Assembly (NCBI GenBank): GCA_002361335.1
Contig: DESS01000026.1
Coordinates: 73,554 to 83,981 of the forward strand
Length of the DNA stretch: 10,428 nt
Reading direction: 5' to 3'
Origin: Richelia sp. UBA3308
Lineage (GTDB): Bacteria; Cyanobacteriota; Cyanobacteriia; Cyanobacteriales; Nostocaceae
The notes under the pieces were generated by a model. It was given only the letters and a program-made list of their open reading frames with translations, had not been told where the DNA came from and did no database searches. Position numbers and translations under genes: made by a program. This document shows positions 1-6,186 of the stretch, one piece after another (position 1 is the first letter of the stretch; each line of letters opens with the position of its first letter).

Positions 1-5
1 GCGAA

Positions 6-121
6 GCGCATGGGTGAGCGGCTTATTGCCGCAGCAAAGCTGTTCATCCGTTAGGATAGGGCTTACGCGTTAGCGCATGGGTGAGCGGCTTATCGCGGAT
101 TCTTTAAGTTTATTAGGATAG
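6..121. repeat. Imperfect direct duplication with a 21-bp perfect core
   Basis: A 21-bp core beginning GCGCATGGGTGAGC occurs identically at 6-26 and 73-93. Each copy is followed further on by TTAGGATAG (51-59 and 113-121). The two halves therefore form an imperfect tandem pair with a period of about 62-67 bp. The first half carries extra sequence that includes a GCGGC/GCCGC hairpin. This looks like a cyanobacterial dispersed intergenic repeat rather than a gene. Confidence 0.6.
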
Positions 122-272
122 CCCGCAACTGGCATAATTTTCTTGTAGCGGGTGTTTTATTCACCATTTCTACTCTCTTATCTCAAATCTTGCACCAAAG
201 TAATAATACTGATTTTTTTATTTTTTAATAAACATAATATTTTTTCAATAGAACAAAAAATTAGGATTATTA

Positions 273-298
273 GCCTGCTGTCACGGCAGGCTTTGTTT
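273..298 (+). terminator. Hairpin plus T-rich tail, candidate intrinsic terminator
   Basis: GCCTGC (273-278) pairs perfectly with GCAGGC (286-291) around a seven-base loop, followed by TTTGTTT. On the + strand this would end a transcript entering from left of the window. Read on the - strand it lies about 100 bp beyond the stop of the zinc-ribbon gene, but there the T-rich stretch is more distant, so the + orientation is favoured. The stem is short and the T-run is interrupted. Confidence 0.45.
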
Positions 299-396
299 GT
301 ATAGCCTCACAAGAGATAGGATGTAGGTGCCTGCGGATGAATTATCGGCCATTACTATTGCGATGTTGTGAGACTGAGGTTTTAAATGTATTGCCC

Positions 397-1698
397 TCAA
401 CCAAAAGTATCACCAGCATAAACTGCGATCGCGCTATTGTTATCATAATCGTCATAAACTCCAATAAAAGTATCGTCAACACTATCAGGTTGACGACTTT
501 TTGCAATACCTTGAGTGACAACTCTTAAAAGCCTTTTAGGAGTAAAAGATTCTAATTCGACAAATTTACCTTCTGCTAACCATTCAATTTCTGCTTCGGT
601 TAAATCTCGTTTGACATCCTGTGATAAATTTTTGGCCTCTGTGGCGTATTCTTCCGAAACTTGGATAAACGCTTGGGAATTTTTGATTAATTGACGCGGT
701 AATAATCCTAAATCGTAAATTGTGACATTGGTATTTAAAAACCAATTGGGGCTAGTGCGTAGATGATTTAACAAGGTAACACCCTGTGGAGAAGCGTTAT
801 GTAAAGCGTAGACTTGTAAATCGGGATTGCGGCGAAGCATTTCCATAACGGTGTTAAAAATATTTTCGGGATATCCGGTAATACTCAAGATGGCGCAGTT
901 ATTTTCAAAGTGGAAATTATTGGCTATTAATAATTGGGCAATTTCGGCATTGTCGCAAACAATGACTCGATCAAAACTGTATCCGGTGATATCGGGATTG
1001 ATATTAGCTGGGGTATTTTCCTGGCGTGGAGAAGGCAACATATTTGTAATTGTGCCATTATTTTTTTGCCAGCGATTTACCCATTCTTGAAACAGATTTT
1101 GGTTGACAATTAATGGATCTGGCGGCTCTACCAAACCTTCTATTTCTGGGAAGTTATTTATTTGTGCGCTTCCAAAATAAATTAGCAGCATACCTAAAGC
1201 AGCGCTGAATACAAATAAAGAGAATAAATTAATCTCAATTGAATATAAAATACCTCCAAGCAAAATTAAAATGCCGCTAATTTGAATAAACCTGGCGTTA
1301 CCTTTACGTACTTTAACTTTATTTTTTTCAGAGCTACTTTGCAGATAAGAATTAATAAATATTATGGTTAATCCTAGAATCAATGAAATACCAGCAGTAG
1401 CTATTACAGTTACAGGAAAAATAAGAAAGCAACCACATCCTTTCCATACATTGATTTGATTTTTTTTCTTATTTAAACGCCTATTTAAAGCGTAAATAAA
1501 CTGCTTGGGAGTGAAATATAGGGTATCGTTAGCAGAAAGATCCGCAATTATATTTTTAAAAAAGATGTCAGTAAATTTATATTTAGCATCACGACTTTGA
1601 GGTTCAAAAGTAAAGGTATGATTACAATTTTTACACCTCCCTTGATTTTCAGTTCTTTCTTTAAGATTATTATCAACTCCGCAATTGACACATTTCAT
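397..1698 (-). CDS. Zinc-ribbon membrane protein with a Toprim-like soluble domain, function unknown
   Basis: The predicted protein has 433 residues. I do not recognise a named family. The N-terminus is a small zinc ribbon: two CxxC pairs, Cys3/Cys6 and Cys22/Cys25. A polar segment follows, then two hydrophobic stretches (about 89-118 and 136-176) that should form membrane hairpins. The region 241-340 is soluble and alpha/beta-like. It has a strand carrying VIVCDN followed by a helix, a second strand ILSITG, and then ALHNASPQG at 299-307. This layout resembles a Toprim fold, but the acidic DxD is replaced by H/N/A, so I infer a degenerate relative rather than an active nuclease or primase. 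The C-terminus is acidic. The start is supported by AAGGAG nine bases upstream. The gene is transcribed in the same direction as the PLP-like gene upstream, with a repeat-filled 152-bp gap that argues against tight coupling. A decayed partial copy lies at about 3475-3675. Confidence 0.8.
   Translation of the reverse strand: MKCVNCGVDNNLKERTENQGRCKNCNHTFTFEPQSRDAKYKFTDIFFKNIIADLSANDTLYFTPKQFIYALNRRLNKKKNQINVWKGCGCFLIFPVTVIATAGISLILGLTIIFINSYLQSSSEKNKVKVRKGNARFIQISGILILLGGILYSIEINLFSLFVFSAALGMLLIYFGSAQINNFPEIEGLVEPPDPLIVNQNLFQEWVNRWQKNNGTITNMLPSPRQENTPANINPDITGYSFDRVIVCDNAEIAQLLIANNFHFENNCAILSITGYPENIFNTVMEMLRRNPDLQVYALHNASPQGVTLLNHLRTSPNWFLNTNVTIYDLGLLPRQLIKNSQAFIQVSEEYATEAKNLSQDVKRDLTEAEIEWLAEGKFVELESFTPKRLLRVVTQGIAKSRQPDSVDDTFIGVYDDYDNNSAIAVYAGDTFG
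425..432. repeat. HIP1 octamer GCGATCGC
   Basis: This is a perfect Highly Iterated Palindrome 1 site, a motif strongly over-represented in many cyanobacterial genomes. It lies inside the zinc-ribbon gene and supports the cyanobacterial assignment. Confidence 0.8.
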
Positions 1699-1707
1699 TA
1701 ATTTATT

Positions 1708-1713
1708 CTCCTT
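1708..1713 (-). promoter_or_regulatory. Ribosome binding site of the zinc-ribbon gene
   Basis: AAGGAG on the - strand, nine bases before the ATG at 1698-1696. It is the clearest Shine-Dalgarno sequence in the window and fixes the start that includes the first CxxC of the zinc ribbon. Confidence 0.7.
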
Positions 1714-1732
1714 AATTTCCTTAATAATTAAC

Positions 1733-1859
1733 TAAGTCAGCACAAATAAACCATTATTTGTTACAGAATCTAAATTATCTGCAAACTCTTATTCCTATTC
1801 CTTATTCCCTATTCACTACTCACTACTCACTATTCATTACTCACTATTCACTATTCACT
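1733..1859. repeat. Composite repeat, copy 1: 20-bp box, TTACAG, heptad array
   Basis: A 20-bp box at 1733-1752 (TAAGTCAGC then an A-rich core then AAACC) is followed nine bases later by TTACAG (1761-1766). About 30 bases further on is an array of nine 7-bp units (1797-1859) with consensus A(T/C)TC(A/C)CT. The same order and spacing recurs at 6064-6158, with the box matching at 19 of 20 positions. The array overlaps the end of the PLP-like gene and supplies its stop codon (TAG on the - strand at 1853-1851) and its last two or so residues. Confidence 0.75.
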
Positions 1860-3170
1860 AAAAATTTGATTGTGTAATAAAATATCGTAATCTTCTCGTT
1901 GACGAATTAATTTATGGCTATGATTTTCTAATAAAACCTCAGCAGGGCGGGGACGATGTAAGAAATGGGAAGACATGGCATAGCCGTAAGCACCGACATC
2001 TAAAATAGCGATAATATCTCCAATTTCTAACTTCGGAAGTTGACAATTTTTCCCTAAATAATCGCGGGAATAAGTAGTATTTCCACACACATCAGTAACA
2101 TAGGATTTTCCAGATTTCCAACTGATAATTTCGCGATAGCCACCATGCACCGAAGGCACTGATAAATTAGCAACAGTCGTATTCACACCGACAATTTGTT
2201 TATCTTGCTGCCATTTCACAGAAACAACTTCAGCAAGAAGAATAGCACAACCTGCGATGGCAGCTCTTCCGGGTTCGATAATTAAATTAATTTTTTGATC
2301 GAGTTGTAATAAAACATCGGTAATTTCATTACCAAAACTTTCCCAATCAAAAGCAACTCCATCATGATGATAGGGATATCCAAAACCACCACCAAAATCT
2401 AAATATTGCCAATCCGGTAATAATTTCGCAGTTTCTACAACTTGATTAATTACTTGTGTAAAAGCCTTAGTCGCATTAGTTCCTGTACCGCGATAAAAAT
2501 GTAAACCGCTAATTTTTAAATTCGCCTTTTTCGCAATTTCTACAGCTTCAGCAAACTCATTTGGGCGTACACCAATACGACTATCGCCGGTGATTTCTGG
2601 TAAATTTAAACGAAATCCTAATTTTATTTCTTTGCTAATGGCAGAATCTTGCTGTCTGATTTTATCAACATTTTCCTGATTTCGAGAGACATTAACAGGT
2701 AAGATGCCCGCACCACAGATATTTTTCTGATTTCGGGATTGATAAACTTCGCAAAATACCTGTAACTGAGCAACACTATCTAAATTAAAAGTTGTAATTC
2801 CCCAATTTAATAACCCTGCCATTTCTTCAGCACTGAGATTGCTACCGCTGTAAACAACCTTGTCTGGAGAAAACCCTGCTTTTAAAGCCAAATAAACATC
2901 ACCAGGAGTATTAGCGTGAATTCCCCAACCGCAAGAATTAAAGATTTGTAGTAAGGAAATATTACCATTCGTAACACTAGCAAAGTGGAATTTCGTCTGG
3001 GGATAGGGAATTGATTTAGTAATGCGATGGATTGTCTGACGTAAAATATCGCCTTGATAAACGTACAGCGGCGAATTGTAAATTGAAAGTAATTCTTTTG
3101 CTATATTCAGAGAAAATTTATGGAGTATTGGGGATTGGGTATTGGGCATTGGGCATAGGGCATTGGGCAT
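1851..3170 (-). CDS. Fold-type III PLP decarboxylase-like protein with altered active site
   Basis: The protein has 439 residues, and its fold and layout match the ornithine/diaminopimelate decarboxylase family: a PLP barrel, then a C-terminal beta domain. Retained motifs are GGGFG (260-264, phosphate-binding glycine loop), EPGR (299-302), Cys362, GDI (384-386) and GAYGYAMSS (393-401). Three hallmark positions differ. The YAxKAN motif reads FASVTN (63-68), which puts Val66 where the Schiff-base lysine should be; the codon is GTT, so a single base error cannot explain it. The PLP-stacking His of the FHxGS motif is Tyr226 (FYRGT). The acidic residue after the active-site Cys is Gly363. PLP binding without normal catalysis, or a changed reaction, is an inference. 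The first ~15 residues (MPNALCPMPNTQSPI) are encoded by a heptad repeat and the end runs into another, so the true start is uncertain. A neighbouring ATG at 3177 is out of frame. Confidence 0.85.
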   Translation of the reverse strand: MPNALCPMPNTQSPILHKFSLNIAKELLSIYNSPLYVYQGDILRQTIHRITKSIPYPQTKFHFASVTNGNISLLQIFNSCGWGIHANTPGDVYLALKAGFSPDKVVYSGSNLSAEEMAGLLNWGITTFNLDSVAQLQVFCEVYQSRNQKNICGAGILPVNVSRNQENVDKIRQQDSAISKEIKLGFRLNLPEITGDSRIGVRPNEFAEAVEIAKKANLKISGLHFYRGTGTNATKAFTQVINQVVETAKLLPDWQYLDFGGGFGYPYHHDGVAFDWESFGNEITDVLLQLDQKINLIIEPGRAAIAGCAILLAEVVSVKWQQDKQIVGVNTTVANLSVPSVHGGYREIISWKSGKSYVTDVCGNTTYSRDYLGKNCQLPKLEIGDIIAILDVGAYGYAMSSHFLHRPRPAEVLLENHSHKLIRQREDYDILLHNQIFSE

Positions 3171-3180
3171 AGGGCATTAA
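3125..3180. repeat. Heptad array G(C/T)AT(T/A)GG overlapping the start of the PLP-like gene
   Basis: Seven 7-bp units run from 3125 to 3173 (GTATTGG, GGATTGG, GTATTGG, GCATTGG, GCATAGG, GCATTGG, GCATAGG), with a degraded eighth to 3180. Read on the - strand this is the ATGCCCN family, also seen at 8061-8102. It contributes ATG triplets every seven bases in shifting frames, which makes start prediction for the downstream gene unreliable. Confidence 0.85.
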
Positions 3181-3468
3181 CTTGAGCTATTTTTGAATTT
3201 ATATTTTAAAGCCGGCAGGAATGTCTGCACCACCAGAGGATTTTATACTAATTTTTTGCAAAATTCATTTGGATTAATTTATTAATTTATTAATTTGTAG
3301 GGTGGGTTACATAATCAAGATATATCGCTATAGGTTAAAGATTAAATTGCCGTAATCCACCGTAATGTTTAATGGTGCATTACGGCTTTGAGAACCTATC
3401 TCACTAATAAGATTCTTTGAATCCAGATGTGAAATACGATTAATTTTATCTAAGTACTTACACCCTTA
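3171..3468. other. AT-rich spacer with hairpin repeat, no gene seen
   Basis: This stretch separates the 5' end of the PLP-like gene from the pseudogene fragment. It contains short tandem ATTAATTT units around 3272-3296 and the inverted-repeat hairpin at 3349-3386. I find no credible open frame and no clear promoter boxes, although a promoter for the leftward PLP-like gene should lie here. Confidence 0.5.
3301..3386. repeat. Nested inverted repeat / hairpin element
   Basis: GCCGTAAT (3349-3356) pairs with ATTACGGC (3379-3386). After one C-C mismatch the stem continues with CACC (3358-3361) against GGTG (3374-3377), closing a 12-base loop. GGTGGGTTAC at 3301-3310 is an alternative partner for GTAATCCACC (3352-3361), with one mismatch. 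Elements of this GTAGGGTG...TTAC type are common between cyanobacterial genes; assignment to a specific family is from memory. Confidence 0.55.
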
Positions 3469-3474
3469 TCAGAC

Positions 3475-3675
3475 AAGAGTAGATCGCCATAATTGGGATA
3501 TTAGTAGGATAAGTTCATAGATTTTTAAATCGGGATTGCGGCGTAAAATTTCCATAACGGTGCTGAAAATATTTTCTGGATACCCGGTAATACTCAAGAC
3601 GGCGTAGTTATTTTCAAAGTCGAAATTATTAGCTATTAATAATTGGGCAATTTCCACAATTGACGATCAAAATTG
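3475..3675 (-). pseudogene. Decayed partial copy of the zinc-ribbon gene
   Basis: Positions 3526-3654 align without gaps to 817-945 of the zinc-ribbon gene; by hand I count 11 mismatches in 129 bases. Beyond 3654 the match resumes at GATCAAAA (3665-3672 against 969-976) after a net loss of 13 bases, which breaks the frame. Left of 3526 only weak similarity remains, to about 3475. The fragment covers roughly residues 243-298 of the parent, the first half of the Toprim-like domain. It lacks the zinc ribbon and membrane segments. A 62-residue open frame across it (3469-3657) would start with GTG and has a divergent C-terminus. I read it as a remnant of a second homologue or of a local partial duplication, not a functional gene. 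Confidence 0.8.
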
Positions 3676-3709
3676 CAACTCACAAAATAGTGTTGTGCCA
3701 CATTTAAAG

Positions 3710-3725
3710 TCACTATATCTAGTGA
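3710..3725. promoter_or_regulatory. Palindrome TCACTA-TATC-TAGTGA, candidate operator
   Basis: Perfect 6-bp arms around a 4-bp centre, about 150 bp upstream of the PhyH-family gene, in the only spacer where a promoter for the + strand pair can lie. It could be an operator for a dimeric regulator. No regulator gene is adjacent and I cannot match it to a known site, so this is structure only. Confidence 0.3.
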
Positions 3726-3758
3726 TAAGCCAAGCAGAAAAAACATAACTTTTTATAA

Positions 3759-3781
3759 CGCTGTAAAGCGTCTACACAGCG
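3759..3781. repeat. Short hairpin CGCTGT/ACAGCG
   Basis: Six-base arms (3759-3764 and 3776-3781) around an 11-base loop, in the upstream region of the PhyH-family gene. There is no T-run after it, so it is not a convincing terminator. It may be part of a dispersed intergenic repeat. Confidence 0.35.
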
Positions 3782-3876
3782 CTGCTATGAGCCAAATACA
3801 AATATGAAGGCACTTCGTGATTTAGTTAGATTTTTTCCCTACTTATTTAGATTAAACATAAAAATTAGAGATAAAT

Positions 3877-4713
3877 ATGAAACAAGCTTTTGAATTATTA
3901 ACGAAACAAGGTTTTTTTCAAACTGAATTTTTGTACTCATCAAATCTTATTAAAGAATGGAATACTTTATTAGATCCTCTTTTTATCGTTCAAGAGGATA
4001 AGGATCGAGCTTATGTGAAATCTAATAGACTTTTTGAACTAGGCATAATAGATCGGGTTTTCAATGAGCAACTAAAATCTCTGCTATGTCATTTAATGCC
4101 AGATGCTATATTCTATCACTGTCATGCCTATGAAATAAGTTCCTCTGCAATCTCACATATTCATTGGGGAGAAAATCTCGGTTGGCATAGAGATGAAGAA
4201 TGTCGTTCTTCTTACAATTCTAATCAAGCTAACCATATTAGTATGTTCATTTACTTAACAGATGTAGAACAAGAAAATGGCCCATTTGAAATTAGATTAA
4301 AATCCCCATTATCCTATTTAAAATTAAAAGAAAAGACCATTAAAGTTATTGGTAAAGCAGGCACTACTTTCTTCTTTAACCGATTTTTTGTGCATAGAGC
4401 TTGCCCAAATTATAGTTCTAATCGTAGACGGGTTATTAAATTTTCCTTTCAGCCTCGTAGATTAAAAAATAAGAAAATAAATTTAGATGAATTTGTAAAA
4501 TTCCGACAACTTGTTTTCGGAAAAAATGATTATTTAGAATATTTAGTCAATCCAGAGCATCCAGCAAATTCTTTATTTGAAATAATGGGTGAGTCATTTT
4601 CAAATAACTGCCATAAGCCAGTAATTCCTCCTTTTAATTCTTCTATGGAACTTGGGTTCAAATATTTACTAAAATATAACTATAAGTTGTTCAAAGAAAA
4701 ACTCAATAAATGA
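3877..4713 (+). CDS. PhyH-family Fe(II)/2-oxoglutarate dioxygenase
   Basis: The 278-residue protein has the layout of phytanoyl-CoA dioxygenase-like non-haem iron oxygenases, which couple 2-oxoglutarate decarboxylation to hydroxylation of a small molecule. The metal triad is visible: His104 and Asp106 in GWHRDEE, and His173 in FFVHRACPN. Arginines 183-185 sit where the 2-oxoglutarate carboxylate is bound, after the N-x-S motif. The segment MFIYLTDVEQENGPFEI (123-139) is the typical PhyH strand-turn before the facial-triad domain. Length is normal for the family and all key residues are present, so I expect an active enzyme; the substrate cannot be read from sequence. It has no signal peptide, so it should be cytosolic. 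A weak GAGA lies before the ATG. It precedes the Gfo/Idh-like gene by 99 bp on the same strand and shares its low GC, suggesting joint acquisition or function. Confidence 0.85.
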   Translation: MKQAFELLTKQGFFQTEFLYSSNLIKEWNTLLDPLFIVQEDKDRAYVKSNRLFELGIIDRVFNEQLKSLLCHLMPDAIFYHCHAYEISSSAISHIHWGENLGWHRDEECRSSYNSNQANHISMFIYLTDVEQENGPFEIRLKSPLSYLKLKEKTIKVIGKAGTTFFFNRFFVHRACPNYSSNRRRVIKFSFQPRRLKNKKINLDEFVKFRQLVFGKNDYLEYLVNPEHPANSLFEIMGESFSNNCHKPVIPPFNSSMELGFKYLLKYNYKLFKEKLNK

Positions 4714-4720
4714 CCTAATT

Positions 4721-4748
4721 ATTCATAATTCATAATTTATAATTCAAG
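4721..4748. repeat. AT-rich heptad array ATTCATA
   Basis: Four 7-bp units (ATTCATA, ATTCATA, ATTTATA, ATTCAAG) start seven bases after the stop of the PhyH-family gene. They add a third heptad family to those elsewhere in the window. Confidence 0.6.
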
Positions 4749-4799
4749 TAATAATTCATTATTTTTTCTATAAAATTGGTATGAGAAGAAATAAAAATA

Positions 4800-4804
4800 A
4801 AGGA
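4800..4804 (+). promoter_or_regulatory. Ribosome binding site of the Gfo/Idh-like gene
   Basis: AAGGA eight bases before the ATG at 4813. It supports the start that gives the N-terminal Rossmann strand directly after the initiator methionine. A TATAAAAT stretch at 4769-4776 could be a -10 element of a separate promoter, but no good -35 is seen. Confidence 0.6.
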
Positions 4805-4812
4805 ATTAAACT

Positions 4813-5841
4813 ATGTATTCTGTTTTAATCGTAGGTTCAGGAAATCGAATTCAAAATAACTTCTTACCTGCTTTAAACTGTTTAAAGGAGCATTTCAAGA
4901 TTATTGGTGTTTATTCAAGAACCGAGCATAAGCGAAATGCAGTAGCTCAGAAATGGGGAATCCCTAGTGTAGCAGATTTGGCTAAATTTGATTTTTCCCA
5001 GATTAATTTAGTTATCATGTCTATTACATTAAAAAATAATAAACAAGTTCTACAGAAATTAGCACCCTATTCTTCTAATCTAATTTTAGTAATTGACACT
5101 CCTGTTTTACCTTTAAAGGATTTAGAAGCTATTAAATTGTTAAATAGATTTAAAAAAGTAGTAGTTACAGAGGATTTTATGAATTTTCCTCAATTCAACT
5201 TAATGCGGGAATTTGTCAAAGATAATCATCTAGGTAAACTCCAAAAAATTCATCTCGATCAATCTGGATATAAATATCATGGACTTGCATTAATTCGCTC
5301 ATTTGTAAATTTTAAAGCAATTCTTTATTCTCGTAAAATATCTTCAAGTTCAGAAAATATAAGCTTAGATTATCGGTTTATAAATGGAGTGCAAGGTTGT
5401 ATTATCGAACCTTATAAACGTTTAGATGGTACTATAACTTTAACGGGGAGCCAAGGAATTTTGACAACTGAAAATGTAGAGATTGATTCTACATCAAATA
5501 GTCGCTCAGTATACAAAATTAAAGAAGTTTGGGAAAATGAAAAATTTCAAGGTTTTATGATTGAAGGGAAAGGGGTTTCTTTTCCCAGCCAAGTTCCATT
5601 TTATGATAGGTTAAAAAGTCTTTCCGAACAAAATAATTCACATTTTAATATTTTAAAAACTTGTGGATTAATTCAAGTTTTTCAATCTTTGTTAAACACA
5701 AATATACATAGTAAATATACGATGCTAGATGGATTGTACGATCAATTTGTTTCTTCTCTAGCAAGAAAATATAATCCATTTTTTGATTTTTTGGGATTGA
5801 ACTTTAAACTAAAACTATATTTAAAGTCATTAGAATTATAA
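4813..5841 (+). CDS. Gfo/Idh/MocA-like oxidoreductase with DTP in place of EKP
   Basis: The protein has 342 residues. The N-terminal half is a Rossmann NAD(P)-binding domain: a beta strand with VGSGNRIQ (7-14) as glycine-rich loop, VYSR (33-36) at the end of the second strand, and a later strand ending LVIDTP (92-97). In the Gfo/Idh/MocA family that last position is normally EKP, whose lysine is catalytic; here it is Asp95-Thr96-Pro97. Downstream, TEDFMNFPQFNLMREFV and HLGKLQKI match the usual start of the C-terminal alpha/beta domain, and His156 lies near the expected active-site histidine. The C-terminal region (from about 170) is divergent. Typical family members are sugar or amino-sugar dehydrogenases. 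With the lysine lost, either another base is used or the enzyme is non-redox; I cannot tell. It lies 99 bp after the PhyH-family gene on the same strand. Confidence 0.75.
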   Translation: MYSVLIVGSGNRIQNNFLPALNCLKEHFKIIGVYSRTEHKRNAVAQKWGIPSVADLAKFDFSQINLVIMSITLKNNKQVLQKLAPYSSNLILVIDTPVLPLKDLEAIKLLNRFKKVVVTEDFMNFPQFNLMREFVKDNHLGKLQKIHLDQSGYKYHGLALIRSFVNFKAILYSRKISSSSENISLDYRFINGVQGCIIEPYKRLDGTITLTGSQGILTTENVEIDSTSNSRSVYKIKEVWENEKFQGFMIEGKGVSFPSQVPFYDRLKSLSEQNNSHFNILKTCGLIQVFQSLLNTNIHSKYTMLDGLYDQFVSSLARKYNPFFDFLGLNFKLKLYLKSLEL

Positions 5842-5861
5842 TCTTGATTAATTTTGTCGAT

Positions 5862-5994
5862 GGGAGCATCCCGTTTTTTAAAAAAGCCCGCAGGTTAAAG
5901 CCTAGGGCTACACAAGGCTAGAAACTTGCTTAGCCCAGCGATACCCTAGGCTGGGTATTGTTAAAAGGATGCTCCCTTGTCTATCGGCTTTTTT
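5862..5994. repeat. Structured inverted-repeat element between convergent genes
   Basis: GGGAGCATCC (5862-5871) is a perfect inverse of GGATGCTCCC (5967-5976). Inside, CCTAGGG (5901-5907) pairs with CCCTAGG (5944-5950), or GGGCTA (5905-5910) with TAGCCC (5931-5936). AAAAAAGCC (5880-5888) also matches GGCTTTTTT (5986-5994), but this arm crosses the outer one instead of nesting in it. The element lies between the + strand pair ending at 5841 and the - strand gene ending at 6187. The GGC-T6 arm could act as a terminator for the + strand pair. It may be a small non-autonomous mobile element; no target duplication was identified. Confidence 0.6.
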
Positions 5995-6059
5995 ATTCTA
6001 AGAATGCAACCCCTACCAGCTCGCGGAGTAAAGAAAAAGCGTTAATAGGAACCTTTATT

Positions 6060-6158
6060 TAAGTAAGTCAGCAAAAATAAACCCGAACTTACTTACAGCT
6101 TAGTTTAACTTGCTCCAAAGCCTAGTTCCTCCTCACTATTAACTATTCACTACTCACT
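6060..6158. repeat. Composite repeat, copy 2: 20-bp box, TTACAG, heptad array
   Basis: The 20-bp box at 6064-6083 matches 1733-1752 at 19 of 20 bases. TTACAG follows at 6093-6098, and a heptad array of four units (CCTCACT, ATTAACT, ATTCACT, ACTCACT) lies at 6131-6158. Spacing and order match copy 1 almost exactly. In this copy the box also lies in a 9-bp stem (6060-6068 with 6087-6095). As in copy 1, the array side faces the 3' end of a - strand gene. Confidence 0.7.
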
Positions 6159-6186
6159 TCCCCTAACTACTATTTTCAACACCAAC

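Larger units (their letters stand above)
1..396. other. Left-edge intergenic region without a convincing gene
   Basis: No open frame here has coding character; the small + strand frame starting near 337 only runs antisense into the 3' end of the zinc-ribbon gene. The stretch holds a partly duplicated motif (6-26 and 73-93), a small GCGGC/GCCGC hairpin at 18-32, a very AT-rich segment near 190-260 and a terminator-like hairpin at 273-298. I see no RNA gene. Confidence 0.6.

Noticed and set aside
827..1090. Several small frames on the strand opposite real genes (also near 337-528, 6953-7593 and 8075-8314)
   Set aside because: They lie wholly or mostly antisense to well-supported genes, have no ribosome binding site and show no recognisable protein motifs.
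3469..3657. Small 62-residue gene
   Set aside because: It aligns inside a larger gene, begins with GTG at the point where homology is broken by a deletion, and ends in unrelated sequence, so it is treated as a pseudogene fragment.
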